This document shows, piece by piece, positions 55,290 through 64,000 of a DNA stretch of 64,000 bases; the stretch's first letter is position 1; every line of letters begins with the position of its first letter. The translations under genes were made by a program, and so were the position numbers. The DNA lies in NCBI RefSeq assembly GCF_003202205.1, contig NZ_PDOG01000006.1, positions 1 to 64,000 on the forward strand, read 5' to 3'. This stretch comes from Halomonas sp. LBP4 (lineage in GTDB: Bacteria; Pseudomonadota; Gammaproteobacteria; Pseudomonadales; Halomonadaceae). Below the pieces are notes generated by a model, which was not told the DNA's origin, made no database searches, and saw nothing but the letters and a program-made list of their open reading frames with translations.

Positions 55290-55394
55290 CGCTGTGCAAG
55301 AGCCCGGAGAAAGCCCCGACAGGCGCCATGCCGGCCGCCTCGACCACGGAATGGTCAGTTTTTCGACAGCCGTCGACGCCGGCCCTGGAACGCA

Positions 55395-55425
55395 CACGGC
55401 CCGGACGTCGGGCGTCCGGGCCGTG
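55395..55425. terminator. GC-rich hairpin between the DUF1338 gene and scoB
   Basis: A perfect 13-bp stem (CACGGCCCGGACG and its complement) with a five-base loop lies 21 bases past the scoB stop. No T-run follows on the minus strand. It is a likely terminator for the CoA-transferase operon. Confidence 0.6.
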
Positions 55426-55446
55426 GGGTGATGCCATGCAGGCGGA

Positions 55447-56109
55447 TCAGGCCTCGAAGGTCATCTCCGGCACGTGATCGGGGACGATCAGCTTGCCGGC
55501 GGTCTTCTCGACGATCTCCTCGACCGAGACGCCGGGAGCGCGCTCCTTGAGGATGAAGGCGCCATCCTTGATCTCCAGGTAGGCCAGGTCGGTCAGCACC
55601 CGGTTGATGCAGCCGGCGCCGGTCAGCGGCAGGCTGCACTTCTCGAGCAGCTTGGACTCGCCATGCTTGGAAGCATGCGTCATGGTGCAGATGATGTTCT
55701 CGGCACCGGCCACCAGGTCCATGGCGCCGCCCATGCCCTTGATCAGCTTGCCGGGGATCATCCAGGAGGCGATGTTGCCGTTCTGGTCGACCTCGAAGGC
55801 GCCCAGTACGGTGAGGTCCACATGACCGCCGCGGATCATCGCGAAGGACTCGGCCGATGAGAAGATCGCCGCGCCCGGGCGGGCGGTGACGGTCTCCTTG
55901 CCGGCGTTGATCATGTCCGGGTCGACTTCGGCTTCAGTTGGATAACGCCCCATGCCGAGCAGGCCGTTCTCGGACTGCAGCATGACGTCGATCCCCTCGG
56001 GGATGTAGTTGGCCACCAGGGTCGGGATGCCGATGCCCAGGTTGACGTAGAAGCCGTCTTGGAGTTCGCGCGCCACGCGCTGTGCCATCTGTTCGCGAGT
56101 GAGTGCCAT
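55447..56109 (-). CDS. scoB: Succinyl-CoA:3-ketoacid CoA-transferase, subunit B
   Basis: 220 residues. The catalytic Glu lies in Q-S-E-N-G-L-L-G near 46-53, and G-I-G-I-P-T-L and G-G-A-M-D-L-V-A-G fit subunit B. It pairs with subunit A encoded 69 bp upstream to activate acetoacetate to acetoacetyl-CoA. Confidence 0.95.
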   Translation of the reverse strand: MALTREQMAQRVARELQDGFYVNLGIGIPTLVANYIPEGIDVMLQSENGLLGMGRYPTEAEVDPDMINAGKETVTARPGAAIFSSAESFAMIRGGHVDLTVLGAFEVDQNGNIASWMIPGKLIKGMGGAMDLVAGAENIICTMTHASKHGESKLLEKCSLPLTGAGCINRVLTDLAYLEIKDGAFILKERAPGVSVEEIVEKTAGKLIVPDHVPEMTFEA

Positions 56110-56178
56110 CTTGTTGCCTCTTGTGTTCGGTGGAGAAGCGCCGGCCCCGGGGCCGGCCGTCGGCGGCGCAGGCCGTGC

Positions 56179-56880
56179 TCAGCCTTCGCGCACGGTGCGC
56201 TTCTCGATGCGCTTCTCGAAGGTGCCCTGGATGATGCGGTCGACATAGATGCCCGGGGTGTGGATCTGGTCGGGCCTGAGTTCCCCGGGCTCGACGATCT
56301 CCTCGACCTCGACCACGGTGATCCTGCCGGCGGTGGCGGCCATCGGGTTGAAGTTCTGGGCGGTGTCGCGATAGATGACGTTGCCGTAGCGATCGGCCTT
56401 CCAGCCCTTGACGATGGCAAAGTCGCCGACGACCGACTCCTCGAGGATGTAGTGGCGCCCGTCGAACTCGCGGACCTCCTTGCCCTCGCCGATCGGCGTG
56501 CCATAGCCGGTCGCGGTGTAGAAGGCGGGAATCCCGGCGCCGCCGGCACGCATCTTCTCGGCCAGGGTGCCCTGGGGGGTGAGCACCACCTCGATCTCGC
56601 CCTCCAGCATCTGGCGTTCGAACAGGGCGTTCTCGCCGACGTAGGAGGCGTAGATCCGGCTGATCTGGCGATCCTCCAGCAGCAGGCCGAGGCCGAAGCC
56701 ATCCACCCCGCAGTTGTTGGAGTAGACCGTGAGGTCCTTGACGGCGCGACGCTTGATCTCGGCGATCAGGTTCTCGGGAATCCCGCAGAGCCCGAAGCCG
56801 CCGGCGATCACGGTCATGCCGCTCTCGATGCCGTCCATTGCCTCTTCATAGGAGTACACACGCTTGTCGAATCCGGCCAT
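56179..56880 (-). CDS. scoA: Succinyl-CoA:3-ketoacid CoA-transferase, subunit A
   Basis: 233 residues. The family A-chain signature G-G-F-G-L-C-G-I-P-E-N-L near 28-39 and the G-A-G-I-P-A-F-Y-T-A-T-G-Y-G-T stretch near 112-126 are present. First gene of scoAB, divergent from a LysR regulator that probably controls it. Confidence 0.95.
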   Translation of the reverse strand: MAGFDKRVYSYEEAMDGIESGMTVIAGGFGLCGIPENLIAEIKRRAVKDLTVYSNNCGVDGFGLGLLLEDRQISRIYASYVGENALFERQMLEGEIEVVLTPQGTLAEKMRAGGAGIPAFYTATGYGTPIGEGKEVREFDGRHYILEESVVGDFAIVKGWKADRYGNVIYRDTAQNFNPMAATAGRITVVEVEEIVEPGELRPDQIHTPGIYVDRIIQGTFEKRIEKRTVREG

Positions 56881-57030
56881 AGTGGCGCCTCGTGTTGTTG
56901 TGGGATGGATGAATGTCGCGGGTTGCCGTGATGTCCTGGCCCAGTGTTGTTCGCGGCGATATATTTGTTAAGTTTGTTTTTCTTATCGATTAATAAAACA
57001 ATGACATAAATTGAACCTTGGTAGCATGCC

Positions 57031-57930
57031 ATGACCGTCAAACAGCTTCGCGCCTTTCTCGCCGTGGCCCAGACCCTGAGCTTTACCCAGGCCTGCGAGC
57101 ACCTCCACCTCTCGCAACCGGCGCTGAGCCTGGCGGTCAAGGGGCTCGAGGAGAGCCTCGGCGGCCGCCTGCTGATCCGCACCACGCGCAGCGTGCGCCT
57201 GACGCCGGAGGGCGAGTCCCTGGTGCCACTGGCCAAGCGCCTGCTGGCCGACTGGGACAACGCCGAAGAGGTGATGCGCCAGCACTTCACCCTGCAACTG
57301 GGGCGGGTGGCGCTGGCTGCCATGCCCTCCTTCGCCTGCAACCAACTGCCAACGGCGCTGATGGCCTTCCGCTGTCGCCACCCGCGCATCAAGGTGACGG
57401 TGCATGACGTGATCAACGAGCAGGTGATCGACATGGTGCGCCATCAGCGCGTCGAGCTGGGTATCGCCTTCGAGCCCGACGCCAGCGACGGACTGGCGTT
57501 CACGCCGCTGTTCGAGGACCGTTTCGTGGCAGTGGTACCGGCGGATTCACCGCTGGCCGAAGCGACGACGGCGTGCTGGGCCGAGCTGCTGCGTCATGAG
57601 TTCATCACCCTGCAACGCCCCTCCATGGTGCGCCTGCTGCTCGAGCACGAACTGGCGGTCCAGGGGATCGAGCTGCCGGTCGCCTTCGAGAGCCATCAGC
57701 TGGTGACCGTGGGGCGCATGGTGGCCAGTGGCCTGGGGGTCAGTGCCGTCCCCGCACTTTGCCGCCAACAGATGCACGAACTGGGCGGGCATTGCCTGGC
57801 ACTCACCGACCCGGTGATCGCCCGGCCGGTGGGCGTGCTGAGCCCCGCGGGCCGGGAACTGTCGGTGGCCGCCCAGGCACTGCAGGAGATCCTGGCGGCC
57901 ACCCTGTCCTCGGCCGACACGTGCCGATAG
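57031..57930 (+). CDS. LysR-family transcriptional regulator, divergent to scoAB
   Basis: 299 residues. The helix-turn-helix (S-F-T-Q-A-C-E-H-L-H-L-S-Q-P-A-L-S) is at 18-34. The upstream 150 bp shared with scoA is markedly AT-rich (56945-57005), typical of a LysR operator. It likely controls the ketone-body CoA-transferase; inference from divergence only. Confidence 0.92.
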   Translation: MTVKQLRAFLAVAQTLSFTQACEHLHLSQPALSLAVKGLEESLGGRLLIRTTRSVRLTPEGESLVPLAKRLLADWDNAEEVMRQHFTLQLGRVALAAMPSFACNQLPTALMAFRCRHPRIKVTVHDVINEQVIDMVRHQRVELGIAFEPDASDGLAFTPLFEDRFVAVVPADSPLAEATTACWAELLRHEFITLQRPSMVRLLLEHELAVQGIELPVAFESHQLVTVGRMVASGLGVSAVPALCRQQMHELGGHCLALTDPVIARPVGVLSPAGRELSVAAQALQEILAATLSSADTCR

Positions 57931-57940
57931 CTGCTACGTT

Positions 57941-58018
57941 TCTAGTCAGGAGAGCATAGCAACACATCTAGTCAGGAGAGCATAGCAACACATCTAGTCA
58001 GGAGAGCATAGCAACACA
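57941..58018 (+). repeat. Three perfect 26-bp tandem repeats in the leader of the acetoacetyl-CoA synthetase gene
   Basis: Units at 57941-57966, 57967-57992 and 57993-58018 are identical. Each contains AGGAGAG, a ribosome-site-like core, and ends in AACACA. They lie between the lysR-type stop and the start codon at 58030, whose own ribosome site is GCGAGG. Confidence 0.95.
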
Positions 58019-58029
58019 GCGAGGCAACC

Positions 58030-59982
<1,953 letters not shown>

Positions 59983-60027
59983 CTGGCCCGCCTTGCCTCC
60001 CGGTCGCCCCCGACCGCCGAACCCTGG

Positions 60028-60097
60028 CAGGGCAATCGCCGTTGGACATGACGGGGACAGGTCGGCACCGAGCGTCAAACTAACTGCGATGGCCCTG
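60028..60097. repeat. REP-like palindromic element, family 2 copy B
   Basis: Ends CAGGGCAATCGC and GCGATGGCCCTG match copy A at 36633; the interior differs. It lies between aacS and the acyltransferase gene. Confidence 0.6.
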
Positions 60098-60206
60098 GCC
60101 CGACCACCAGGTGGCTGGGCAGCCCGGGCGCCATGCAGTAGGATTAGCCGGCTCGGCACCCCGGGGTGTCGGCGGAATCACCTAGCCGGTGCACTAAGGA
60201 GAGCGC

Positions 60207-61073
60207 ATGCCGTTCCTCAAGGGCCTCGTCAGCAGCCTGCTGCTGGCCCTCACCACCCTCGTCTGGGGTATCCCGCTCGTCGTGCTGACCCTGGTCAAGC
60301 TGGTCACCCCCGGGCGCCGCCTGCGCCGCCTGGTGCTCAAGGGCCTCAACGAGGTGGCGCTGCGCTGGGTGGGTTCCAACCTCTGGTGGATGCGCCGCTG
60401 GCTCAAGCCCACCCTTGACATCCAGCTCCCCGAGGGGCTCTCCCGCGACCAGTGGTGGCTGGTGCTCTCCAACCATCGTAGCTGGACCGACATCTTCCTG
60501 CTGTTCTTCGCCCTGCATCGCCGCCTCCCCATGCCCCATTTCTTCGTCAAGCGCCAGCTGATCTGGATCCCCATCGTCGGCCTGGCCTTCTGGGCCATGG
60601 AGTTCCCCATGCTGCGCCGCCTGACCCGCGAACAGCGCGAGCGGCATCCGCATCTGGCCCGGCGCGACCGGGAAGCCACCGAGCGCATGTGTCGCCATGC
60701 CCGCGAGCGCCCCATCGCCATCTACAACTTCGTCGAGGGCACCCGCTTCACCCCCGCCAAGCATGCCGCCCAGGACTCCCCCTACCGCCACCTGCTGCGG
60801 CCCCGGGCCGGCGGCATCGCCCAGGTGCTGGGCCTGCTCGGCGACCGTCTCGGTGGTATCCTCGACGTGACCCTGCACTACGACAACCCGCGCCCCACCT
60901 TCTGGGGCTACCTCTGCGGAGAGGAGGGGCCGGTGACCCTGACCGCCCGGCGCCTGGAGGTGCCCACCTGGATGGTGAAGGGCGACTACCACGACGACCC
61001 GAACTACAAGGAACGCTTCCACTCATGGCTGAACGCCCTGTGGCAGGACAAGGACGCCTCGCTCTCGCCCTGA
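60207..61073 (+). CDS. Membrane acyltransferase (PlsC/YihG-like)
   Basis: 288 residues. One N-terminal membrane segment (about 8-30). The catalytic N-H-R-S-W-T-D motif is near 90-96 and F-V-E-G-T-R-F near 174-180. E. coli YihG and YihY relatives transfer acyl chains to lysophospholipids. The 3' end overlaps the next gene by 49 bases. Confidence 0.88.
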   Translation: MPFLKGLVSSLLLALTTLVWGIPLVVLTLVKLVTPGRRLRRLVLKGLNEVALRWVGSNLWWMRRWLKPTLDIQLPEGLSRDQWWLVLSNHRSWTDIFLLFFALHRRLPMPHFFVKRQLIWIPIVGLAFWAMEFPMLRRLTREQRERHPHLARRDREATERMCRHARERPIAIYNFVEGTRFTPAKHAAQDSPYRHLLRPRAGGIAQVLGLLGDRLGGILDVTLHYDNPRPTFWGYLCGEEGPVTLTARRLEVPTWMVKGDYHDDPNYKERFHSWLNALWQDKDASLSP

Positions 61074-61966
61074 CCCTGATCGTGCTGCTGCTGGCCGGCT
61101 GCGCCGGTCGCGGCGGCGAGGTGCAGCGCGGCAGCGACCCCGGCACGTCCGGACACTGGGTCACGGTCCAGCGCGGCGACACCCTGGGCGCTATCGCCCG
61201 GCGTGGCGGCGTGCCGCTCGAGCGGCTGCAGCGCTTCAACCCCGGGGTCAACGCCCGTCGCCTGGCCGTCGGCCAGCGGCTGCTGATGCCGACCCATCAG
61301 GAGCGTGCCCCCTCCGGCGGCCCTTATCGCTATCAGGTTCGCCCCGGCGACACCTATGCCGGCATCGCCCGGCGCTTCAACACCCGGGTATCACGTCTCC
61401 AGGCCGCCAACCCCGGGGTGGAGCCCACCGCCCTGCGAATCGGCCAGATCATCCGGGTACCGCTCACCGGGAGTGCTCCCAGCGCCCCCGCCCCCACTGC
61501 GGCCAGTGCCGGCGGCGGGGGCTCGAACCGCAGCAGCGCTGGCAGCCCGCCTGCCCGGGCCAGCCTCCCGGACCCCGGCGAGCTGCCCGCCTCGGCCCGC
61601 AACTGGCCCTGGCCGCTGGACGACTACCGCGTCGTGCGCCGCTTCGGCGCCGACAGCCGCGGCACCCTGCAGCCGATGCTGCTGGCCACCGGCCGCGGCG
61701 CCCGGGCCAGGTCGGTGGCCGACGGCGAGGTGCGCTTCGCCAACAGCATGCGCCAGCTCGGCCAGGTGGTGATCGTCCATCATGCCGACAACCTGCAGAG
61801 CGTCTATGCGCTGTGCGAAAGGCCGTTGGTGGGCAACGGTGACCGGGTCAGCCGGGGCAATGAGGTGTGCGAGGTGGGCTACAGCAACGCCACCGAGCGC
61901 TTCGACCTGCTCTTCGACCTGCGTCACGGTGGCAAGCCCATCGACCCACGCCGGATACTCCGTTGA
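61025..61966 (+). CDS. LysM lipoprotein with degenerate M23 domain (NlpD-like)
   Basis: 313 residues. A lipoprotein signal has lipobox L-A-G-C at 20-23. Two LysM domains follow (about 43-88 and 98-145), then a Ser/Ala/Gly/Pro linker and a C-terminal M23 fold (about 200-313). The zinc ligands are missing: H-L-H-F is D-L-L-F-D and the earlier His-x-His is not present. This is as in NlpD/EnvC, which activate amidases rather than cutting peptidoglycan themselves. Confidence 0.85.
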   Translation: MAERPVAGQGRLALALTLIVLLLAGCAGRGGEVQRGSDPGTSGHWVTVQRGDTLGAIARRGGVPLERLQRFNPGVNARRLAVGQRLLMPTHQERAPSGGPYRYQVRPGDTYAGIARRFNTRVSRLQAANPGVEPTALRIGQIIRVPLTGSAPSAPAPTAASAGGGGSNRSSAGSPPARASLPDPGELPASARNWPWPLDDYRVVRRFGADSRGTLQPMLLATGRGARARSVADGEVRFANSMRQLGQVVIVHHADNLQSVYALCERPLVGNGDRVSRGNEVCEVGYSNATERFDLLFDLRHGGKPIDPRRILR

Positions 61967-62078
61967 GCCGGCCGGCGTCACCGTCTCTTCACCCCGGTGT
62001 CGTCGTCCTGTCATCTCCGGCGGCCATCCTCGGTTCCTGACAGGGCCCCTTCGGGCCCGCGACGGGACGAGGAGAGTC

Positions 62079-63239
62079 ATGCGCATCTGCCTGGTCAGCG
62101 AGACCTGGTCCCCCGACATCAACGGGGTCGCCCACACCCTGGGGCAGCTCGGTCGTGAGTTGCATCGCCACGACCACGCCCTCCAGCTGATCCGCCCCCG
62201 GCCGGTCGCCGCCGACGCCCCCCGCGCCGAGGGCATGGAAGCCGAGCTGCGGGTGCGGGCCGTCCCCCTGCCGGGCTACCGCGAGGTCCGCTTCGGCCTG
62301 CCCGCCACCCGGGCCATCGTGCGGCTGTGGCACCAGCAGCGCCCCGACGTCGTCTACCTGGCGACCCAAGGGCCGCTCGGCTGGTCGGCCCAGCGTGCGG
62401 CCCGGCTGCTGTCGATCCCGGTGGTCGGCGGCTGGCATACCAACTTCGACCACTACTGCCGCGACTATGGCCTGCCCTGGCTGGCACCGCTGGTCACCCG
62501 GCGGCTGCGCACCTTCCACAATCGCTGTGCCGCCACCCTGGTGCCGACCCGGCGGCAGGCCGGCGCGCTCGCCGCCCGGGGCTTCGAGAACCTGAGGGTG
62601 ATGGGCCGGGGCATCGACGGCGAGCGCTTCTCGCCTGTCCACCGCGATCCCGGGCTGCGACGGCACTGGGGCGGCGACGAGCACCGGCCGGTGGCGCTGC
62701 ATGTGGGCCGCCTGGCGCCGGAGAAGAATCTCGACCTGCTGCGCGAGACCTTCCTCGCCATGCTCGATGCGCGGCCCGACCTGACCCTGGTCGTGGTCGG
62801 CGACGGCCCCGGCCGGGCGACGCTGCAGAGGGCCTTGCCCGACGCCCACTTCACCGGCTTCATCGACCGCGACGCCCTGGTCCGCCACTACGCCAGCGCC
62901 GACCTCTTCGTCTTCCCCTCGATCTCCGAGACCTGGGGCAATGTGGTGCTGGAGGCCATGGCCAGCGGCCTGGGGGTGGTGGCCTTCCGCCACGCCGCCG
63001 GCGCCGAGCTGATCGACGACGACATCAACGGCGTGAGCCTGCCGGTGGGCGACGAAGCCGGCTTCCGCGAGGCCGCGGTCCGTCTCTGCCAGCAACCCGC
63101 CCGCTACGCCCGGCTGGGACGCGCCGCCCGCCGGAGGGCCCTGCAGTTCGGCTGGTCATCGATCGCCGATGACTTCCTCGACGCCCTGACCCATGCCCGG
63201 GAGGCGACCCATGAAACCGCGCGCCCCTGCCGTGTTTGA
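62079..63239 (+). CDS. Glycosyltransferase family 4 protein
   Basis: 386 residues from the ATG at 62079, preceded by GGAGAG. The N-terminal W-S-P-D-I-N-G-V motif and the C-terminal E-x7-E (S-E-T-W-G-N-V-V-L-E near 284-293) are those of GT4 enzymes such as MgtA and PimB, which glycosylate diacylglycerol or phosphatidylinositol. The next gene encodes a PAP2 phosphatase that could supply diacylglycerol. A glycolipid product is inferred. Confidence 0.9.
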   Translation: MRICLVSETWSPDINGVAHTLGQLGRELHRHDHALQLIRPRPVAADAPRAEGMEAELRVRAVPLPGYREVRFGLPATRAIVRLWHQQRPDVVYLATQGPLGWSAQRAARLLSIPVVGGWHTNFDHYCRDYGLPWLAPLVTRRLRTFHNRCAATLVPTRRQAGALAARGFENLRVMGRGIDGERFSPVHRDPGLRRHWGGDEHRPVALHVGRLAPEKNLDLLRETFLAMLDARPDLTLVVVGDGPGRATLQRALPDAHFTGFIDRDALVRHYASADLFVFPSISETWGNVVLEAMASGLGVVAFRHAAGAELIDDDINGVSLPVGDEAGFREAAVRLCQQPARYARLGRAARRRALQFGWSSIADDFLDALTHAREATHETARPCRV

Positions 63240-63753
63240 ACGGCTCGACCTGCTCGAATGGCAGCTCTGTCAACGCCTGGCCCGCCTCAGCCTGCACCGC
63301 CCCTGGCTGGCCATCCTGCGCCTGGCCAGCCGTCTCGGTGACTGGCCGGCGTGGGTGGCGCTGATCCTGGTCCAGCCGCTGCTCCATGGCCCGCGGGGCG
63401 GCTGGCTGATGGCCCAGTACGCCGCCACCGCCCTGCTCGCCATCGTCGTCTACCGGTTGATCAAGACCCGCTTCTGCCGTGAGCGCCCCTTCATCACCTT
63501 CAAGCACGCCATCGCCTGCACCGAACCGGCCCGGGATCGCTACAGCTTTCCCAGCGGCCACACCATGCATGCGGTGATGTTCTGCACTTTCACGGCCGCC
63601 CATGCCCCCTGGCTGCTGCCCGTGATCGTGCCGCTGACGCTGCTGATCGCCCTCTCCCGTGTCGGCCTCGGCCTGCACTACCTCAGCGACGTCGCGGCCG
63701 GGGCGATGATCGGTTACGGCTTCGCCCTGGCGAGCCTGTCGCTCGCGACCTGA
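63211..63753 (+). CDS. PAP2-family phosphatase
   Basis: 180 residues from the ATG at 63211, chosen for the GGGAGG ribosome site; it overlaps the glycosyltransferase by 29 bases. The three PAP2 motifs are visible: K-T-R-F-C-R-E-R-P, P-S-G-H and S-R-V-G-L-G-L-H-Y-L-S-D. Several membrane helices. It dephosphorylates a lipid phosphate. Confidence 0.92.
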   Translation: MKPRAPAVFERLDLLEWQLCQRLARLSLHRPWLAILRLASRLGDWPAWVALILVQPLLHGPRGGWLMAQYAATALLAIVVYRLIKTRFCRERPFITFKHAIACTEPARDRYSFPSGHTMHAVMFCTFTAAHAPWLLPVIVPLTLLIALSRVGLGLHYLSDVAAGAMIGYGFALASLSLAT

Positions 63754-63791
63754 GCCTGGCGGCCGGCCGGGGCCCGTGGCATGCTGGTGGC

Positions 63792-64000
63792 ATGAGCGAC
63801 TGCCACCCTGTCGGCGGCGAGACGCTGCTCGATGCGCCCCTGCTCATGCGCTTCGATGCCCTGCTCGGCGAGCCCGACGCCGGCCGGGCACTGGAGCGGC
63901 TCGACCGCGAACTCGCCTGGCAACGGCCTCGGTTGCGGCTCTACGGCCGCGAGCACCCGATTCCCCGTCGCCAGGTGTGGATGGGCTCCCCGGACGCCCA
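63792..64000 (+). CDS. AlkB-like 2-oxoglutarate/Fe(II) dioxygenase, N-terminal part
   Basis: The open frame runs off the window after 69 codons. It contains the early AlkB-family stretch R-L-R-L-Y-G-R-E-H-P-I-P-R-R-Q. The catalytic His-x-Asp...His lies beyond the edge, so function is provisional: oxidative demethylation of alkylated DNA/RNA. Confidence 0.6.
   Translation, partial: MSDCHPVGGETLLDAPLLMRFDALLGEPDAGRALERLDRELAWQRPRLRLYGREHPIPRRQVWMGSPDA

Noticed and set aside
57941..58018. Tandem 26-bp repeats as a CRISPR array
   Set aside because: Units are contiguous without spacers and there are no cas genes.

Overview
The window is about 64 kb of high-GC gammaproteobacterial chromosome. Gene content and order (tamA-tamB beside msrA, yebC-ruvCAB-ybgC-tolQRAB-pal-cpoB, galU-ugd, ubiG-gph, a RegB/RegA pair, leucine dehydrogenase, ketone-body genes) suggest a halomonad or close relative. 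That assignment is inference from gene content; there is no rRNA or tRNA gene to confirm it.

Bases 1 to about 7290 are foreign: AT-rich at both ends, intermediate GC in the middle. From the left there is the 3' part of a tyrosine recombinase (its 5' end lies outside the window) and a small helical/coiled-coil protein. Together they resemble the last two genes of a three-gene recombination module such as gamma-mobile-trio or Tn554-type elements. Convergent to them is a complete four-gene type II CBASS anti-phage operon: SAVED-domain nuclease effector, CD-NTase, E1-E2 fusion Cap2 and JAB peptidase Cap3. Next comes an AT-rich full-length msrA. The island ends inside the host msrA, cutting it at its conserved His-Asp-Pro-Thr motif. 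The island therefore destroys the resident msrA and places an intact, unrelated-codon-use msrA about 90 bp downstream in the same orientation.

From 7290 rightward the DNA is ordinary core chromosome. Regions are: tamB/tamA (outer-membrane protein assembly); a coiled-coil membrane protein and sodB; galU with a UDP-glucose-dehydrogenase-like protein that lacks the catalytic cysteine; ubiG/gph; the yciK SDR; the Tol-Pal envelope system with ruvABC, yebC and aspS; a small nucleoside/ribose catabolic cluster; leucine dehydrogenase; a NadM-Nudix fusion; cardiolipin synthase; class I fumarase; uvrB; OsmC; ygfZ; tatD; prfC; a RegB/RegA redox two-component system; (R)-3-hydroxybutyrate dehydrogenase; succinyl-CoA:3-ketoacid CoA-transferase with a divergent LysR regulator; acetoacetyl-CoA synthetase; and a terminal group of membrane/envelope genes (acyltransferase, NlpD-like LysM protein, glycosyltransferase, PAP2 phosphatase). 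An AlkB-like gene runs off the right edge.

Intergenic spaces hold several small repeat families: an interspersed family with four copies, two REP-like palindromic families, a 160-bp MITE-like element and a 3 x 26 bp tandem repeat. There is no CRISPR array and no recognisable insertion-sequence transposase.
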